64,000 bases of DNA from CAVQCX01 sp963711095 (GTDB lineage Bacteria > Pseudomonadota > Gammaproteobacteria > Chromatiales > Chromatiaceae). The stretch covers positions 62,001-126,000 of the forward strand of contig CAVQCX010000030.1 of NCBI GenBank assembly GCA_963711095.1, written 5' to 3'. The translations under genes were made by a program, and so were the position numbers. Numbering within the stretch: position 1 is the first letter of the stretch; each line of letters starts with the position of its first letter. The notes beneath the pieces are model-generated. The model saw nothing but the letters and a program-made list of their open reading frames with translations, was not told the DNA's origin and did not search any database. This document shows, one piece after another, positions 60,876 to 64,000 of this stretch.

Positions 60876-62006
60876 TCAGCCGCCGGCCTGCAGCGTGACG
60901 GGCACATCCAGCTCTGCGCCGTTGCGCCAGATGTGCAGTCTCACCGGATCGCCGACGTGGTGGTCATCCAGGCGTGCGTGCAAGGCGGAGACGCTGTCCA
61001 CGGGCTTGCCGTCCATGGCCAGGATGATGTCTCCGGGGGTGACGCCGCCCTCGCTGTCCACCCGGGTGCCCCGCAGACCGGCCACCTCGGCGCTCGATCC
61101 CGGCTCTACCCGGAGCACCAGCACACCCTTGACCCCGAGCTTCCCGGTGACCACCCGGTTGATGTCCTCGTCCATTGTGATCCCCAGGCTCGGGGCGATG
61201 TACTTGCCCTGGGCGATCAGCTGGGATACCACGCGGTTGACCGTATCCACCGGCACGGCGAAGCTGATGCCGGCGCTGGCCCCCGAGGGGCTGTAGATGG
61301 CGGTGTTGATCCCGATGAGCCGTCCGGCACTGTCCAGCAGCGGGCCGCCCGAGTTGCCCGGATTGATCGCGGCGTCGGTTTGGATCAGGTGCTCGATGGT
61401 CGTCCCGTTCTTCTCTTCCAGGGAGCGGTCCAGGGCCGAGACGATGCCGCTGGTGAGGGTATAGTCGAGCCCGAAGGGATTGCCGATGGCGAACGCCTTC
61501 TGGCCCACCTTCAGGTCGCCGCTGGTGCCGATGGGCACCGGCGGGGGGTGGTCAAAGGGCACATTGATGCGCAGTACGGCGAGGTCGTGCGCCGGGCTGG
61601 AGCCCACCAGCACCGCCTTGTAGGTGCGCCCATCATTGAGCCGCACCAGGGCTTCCGAGGCGCCCTCAATGACGTGGTTGTTGGTGACCACGTCGCCCAG
61701 GTCGTCCCACACCAGGCCCGAGCCGGTGCCCTTGGCTACGCTGAGCACGTTGCGGGTCCAGAGGTCGAGCACGCGCTCCCGGGTACTGATGAACACCACC
61801 GAGGGGCTGGCTTGCTGGAAGATCTGGATAGTGGTGCGTTCTTCCGGGGCCAGCTCGCCGCGGGCCATGACCGCTCGCGGCTGCGCCGTGAGACCGATGA
61901 GGTAGTGCTCGATCGAGGGCAGGAGCTGCCAGATGATCATGATCAGCACGGCTGTCCAGGCGATCCAGCGTAGACGGCGTATCAAGGGATCGGTTTCGGT
62001 GCGCAT
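60876..62006 (-). CDS. degS: DegS/AlgW-like membrane-anchored serine protease
   Basis: Trypsin-like HtrA family protease of 376 residues. An N-terminal anchor (IAWTAVLIMIIWQLLP, residues 15–30) places it at the inner membrane facing the periplasm. The triad is H111 (NNHVIEG), D141 (AHDLAVLRI) and S219 (NPGNSGGPLL). One PDZ domain follows (residues about 280–370, PGSSAEVAGL and GVTPGDIILAMDG). A single PDZ with an anchor is typical of DegS, which cleaves RseA to start the sigma-E response. ATG 62006 is chosen over in-frame upstream residues that lack character; a GAGAAG site precedes it. The 458-base region to the next gene holds no clear feature. Confidence 0.93.
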   Translation of the reverse strand: MRTETDPLIRRLRWIAWTAVLIMIIWQLLPSIEHYLIGLTAQPRAVMARGELAPEERTTIQIFQQASPSVVFISTRERVLDLWTRNVLSVAKGTGSGLVWDDLGDVVTNNHVIEGASEALVRLNDGRTYKAVLVGSSPAHDLAVLRINVPFDHPPPVPIGTSGDLKVGQKAFAIGNPFGLDYTLTSGIVSALDRSLEEKNGTTIEHLIQTDAAINPGNSGGPLLDSAGRLIGINTAIYSPSGASAGISFAVPVDTVNRVVSQLIAQGKYIAPSLGITMDEDINRVVTGKLGVKGVLVLRVEPGSSAEVAGLRGTRVDSEGGVTPGDIILAMDGKPVDSVSALHARLDDHHVGDPVRLHIWRNGAELDVPVTLQAGG

Positions 62007-62464
62007 GTGAAAGCTTCTCTGGGATTCGGGCACCAGGGCCCTTGAGACGAACGCAGGCCTCAGGGCTCGGGCCCGCAGGCCCCGGCCGCTCGCGCCGGCG
62101 CAGGCCGGCAATGGGAGATGCATTTTACCGGACAGTGCTCGAAGATGCCGTCCCGGCGGCTCTGTCAGACGGCCTTCAGCCATGCCGTCCATAATTGGGA
62201 TGGGCCGGCAGGACTCAAACGGGCCTTCGGGGAGCTAAACCATGAGCGGGAAGATCGTCGCGGTCCGGGCCTCGACCCGGCTGAGGGCCGGCCGGCTCGC
62301 CGGAGCGGAGGCTTCGGGCGCAGGCGCTCGGGGTGGCAAGGGGTCCGGCCCATGAGCCGGGCGGCTGCCGTGGCCTTGCCGGAGCTAAGCGGGCTGAGCC
62401 TGAGCGCGGGGAGCAGACTGATGCTCGACGGTCTCGGTCTGCCCCGGGGGCAGCGGGAATCGTT
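62007..62464. other. Divergent promoter region with a doubtful short frame
   Basis: Between degS and the FAD gene. A plus-strand frame from ATG 62352 (MSRAAAVALPELSGLSLSAG, 38 residues) ends in TGA overlapping the ATG at 62465. It could be a leader or chance. No terminators or repeats were recognised. Confidence 0.35.
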
Positions 62465-63838
62465 ATGACCAGATCGGGCGAGCAGTTCGACGTTGTGATC
62501 ATCGGCGCCGGGCCCGCCGGCCTGTTCGCGGCCCTGCAGCTGGCGGGCCAGCTACGCGTGCTGGTGCTCGACCGCAAGTCGCGGCCGGGCGGCGCCGGCG
62601 GGGCGACGGACGGCAAGCTCAACCTGTCCCCGCAGATCGGACTCGACCTGCAGGAGCTGGGGCTGTCCGAGGAGCAGGCCATGCAGCGCATCGAGGCGGT
62701 GGACCGGACCTTTCTCGAGCACGGCGCCGATCCCAGCCTGCATGGCCTGGACGAGGCCCGCATCCAGTGGTGGCTGGAGCGGGTCTCCTGGGTGCGCCGG
62801 CGCACCCCCAAGGGGGGCTGGGATATCCAGCTGGTCCCCGCCAGGCAGCGCCACATGGGTACCGACTTCGCGCATCGGGTCACCGCGGCCATGGCGCAGA
62901 CCATCCGCGAGCGCGGGGGCGAGTTTCGTCTGGAGACCGAGGTCGAGGATTTGCACCTGGGCGCGGATGGCGGCTTCCTGACCCAGACCTCTCGCGGCGC
63001 CTTTCGATCGCGCTTTCTGGTCGTCTGCCCCGGCCGCGAAGGGGCCCACTGGTTTCGGGAGAAGGCGCGGGCGCTGGGCGTGCAGACCGGCTACGGTGCC
63101 ATCGACATCGGCTGCCGGGTGGAGCTGGCCGCGGCGGTCTTCGACGAGATCACCGACGTGCTCTACGATCCCAAGCTGATCTTCTGCACGCCCACCCATC
63201 AGGACCGCACGCGCACTTTTTGCACCAATCCGGGCGGGCGGGTGCGGGTAGAGGAGCACCGCGGCTTTCGCCTGGTCAACGGCGATGCCCTGAAGGCGGC
63301 GAAGACCCGTAACACCAACTTCGCCATCCTCAACACCGTGAGCATGACCGAGCCCTTGCAGGACACCGCCTCGATGGGCCAGCAGGTAGCCTGCTTCGCC
63401 AACTTCTGGGGCGGCGGAAACAGCCTGATCGTGCAGCGCTGGGGGGACCTGGTGGCGGGCCGGCGCTCCAACGCCCAGACCTTCTTCTCCGCCCAGGCAG
63501 GCTTCGACAAGTTGCTCCCGACCCTGCCGCCGGGCCCCGGGGTCAGCCCCGGCGATATCTCCTTCGCCTATCCGGGGCGGATTGTGCGCAACCTCCAGGA
63601 GAGCCTGGAGCTTCTGGCGCGGGTGATCCCGGGAGTCGCCCACCCTTCGACCACCATCTATGTCCCGGAGATCAAGTTCTACGACGTGCGCTACCCGACC
63701 AGCGCCGACCTGGAGACCAACATGCCGGGTCTGTTCGTCGCCGGAGACGGGGCGGGCAAGTCCCGGGGCATCGTCGGGGCGGCGGTCAACGGCTTGATGG
63801 CCGCCCAGGGGATATTATCCCGGGTCAGTGCGGCCTGA
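62465..63838 (+). CDS. FAD-dependent oxidoreductase (COG2509-type)
   Basis: A 457-residue flavoprotein. The N-terminal dinucleotide-binding motif is VVIIGAGPAGLFAALQLAG, then LVLDRKSRPGGAGGATDGKLNL. The second conserved Gly-rich motif is near the C-terminus: PGLFVAGDGAGKSRGIVGAAVNG. The middle part has FCTNPGGRV and RNTNFAILNTVSM, signatures of the uncharacterised 'FAD-dependent dehydrogenase' group. Substrate unknown. ATG 62465 gives the expected N-terminus; the ribosome site is weak (GCGGGAATCGTT). Confidence 0.9.
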   Translation: MTRSGEQFDVVIIGAGPAGLFAALQLAGQLRVLVLDRKSRPGGAGGATDGKLNLSPQIGLDLQELGLSEEQAMQRIEAVDRTFLEHGADPSLHGLDEARIQWWLERVSWVRRRTPKGGWDIQLVPARQRHMGTDFAHRVTAAMAQTIRERGGEFRLETEVEDLHLGADGGFLTQTSRGAFRSRFLVVCPGREGAHWFREKARALGVQTGYGAIDIGCRVELAAAVFDEITDVLYDPKLIFCTPTHQDRTRTFCTNPGGRVRVEEHRGFRLVNGDALKAAKTRNTNFAILNTVSMTEPLQDTASMGQQVACFANFWGGGNSLIVQRWGDLVAGRRSNAQTFFSAQAGFDKLLPTLPPGPGVSPGDISFAYPGRIVRNLQESLELLARVIPGVAHPSTTIYVPEIKFYDVRYPTSADLETNMPGLFVAGDGAGKSRGIVGAAVNGLMAAQGILSRVSAA

Positions 63839-63960
63839 TCCGGCGGCGGGTCTGGCAGCGGTCGCAGGACGGATCGGAGCGGTTGAAAACACAGCACGAG
63901 TCCCTATTCTTCCTAGGGTAGTGCTGGTGGAGTCTGTCAACATCGATGGGAGGTGCTGAA

Positions 63961-64000
63961 ATGTTCGGTAGTCTGGGCAGTTTCGAAAGCGGCCTGCTGG
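63961..64000 (+). CDS. Start of a gene cut by the window end (possibly Hsp20)
   Basis: ATG 63961 follows GGGAGGTGCTGAA, a good ribosome site. Only MFGSLGSFESGLL is visible. Hsp20 small heat-shock proteins often begin 'MFGxLxxFExGLF', so that family is a guess. The stretch 63839–63960 contains TTCCTAGGGTAGTGCTGG-like sequence and nothing else recognised. Confidence 0.4.
   Translation, partial: MFGSLGSFESGLL

Noticed and set aside
62352..62468. 38-codon frame overlapping the FAD gene by ATGA
   Set aside because: The overlap is suggestive, but composition is Ala/Leu/Gly-rich as expected by chance at this GC content and there is no ribosome site.

Overview
The window looks like a GC-rich gammaproteobacterial chromosome, possibly a Chromatiales/Ectothiorhodospira-type lineage. 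The rpsA–ihfB order, MoaA/MobA, a BatD protein, LexA, a periplasmic fatty-acid cis/trans isomerase and an OmpA-type lipoprotein all fit. The family-level placement is inference. No rRNA, tRNA or CRISPR array was recognised.

Layout. 1–17 kb: ordinary chromosome (rpsA 3' end, ihfB, small membrane proteins, SET protein, batD, moaA, mobA, an isochorismatase-fold hydrolase, aldo/keto reductase, Fe-dependent alcohol dehydrogenase, acetolactate decarboxylase, a shikimate-dehydrogenase-like gene), broken by MITE-like elements, REP hairpins and decayed transposase pieces. 17.7–37.9 kb: a one-directional energy/ion-stress island: glucan phosphorylase, CopB-type P-ATPase, Ca2+/H+ antiporter, phosphoketolase, SpoIIAA-like protein, a broken proton-type P-ATPase, PPK2 polyphosphate kinase, a DUF2254 protein, then a complete N-ATPase operon in the order atpD-C-Q-R-B-E-F-A-G. 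Remnants of hemolysin III, DUF1840 and IS66 genes follow. 38–49 kb: accessory, decayed DNA with a DUF3309-like peptide, cti, a large duplicated Gln/His-rich secreted protein, REP-associated transposase (RAYT) copies, a truncated second copy of the acetolactate decarboxylase gene, a GH5 glycosidase between 16-bp inverted repeats, a BON protein and a DUF3592–RAYT chimera. 49–56 kb: lexA divergent from a two-gene mrfA–mrfB repair operon, with an inverted repeat in the shared promoter region, then a tandem 115-bp REP/BIME array. 55–64 kb: DUF4124 protein, OmpA-like lipoprotein, more MITEs, an EAL–CZB phosphodiesterase, a succinate-semialdehyde-type dehydrogenase, a DegS-like protease, a FAD-dependent oxidoreductase and the first codons of a further gene.

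How the parts may work together. In the island, glycogen breakdown (GlgP), acetyl-phosphate formation (phosphoketolase) and polyphosphate-driven nucleotide phosphorylation (PPK2) could supply energy while the N-ATPase, CopB and CAX pumps handle ions. In the repair locus, LexA beside the MrfA helicase and MrfB nuclease suggests a damage-inducible excision module.

Caution. At least eight genes carry an apparent single-base or similar frame break, one of them in a run of nine T. Either the region is decaying or the assembly has residual indels, so each broken call should be checked against reads.
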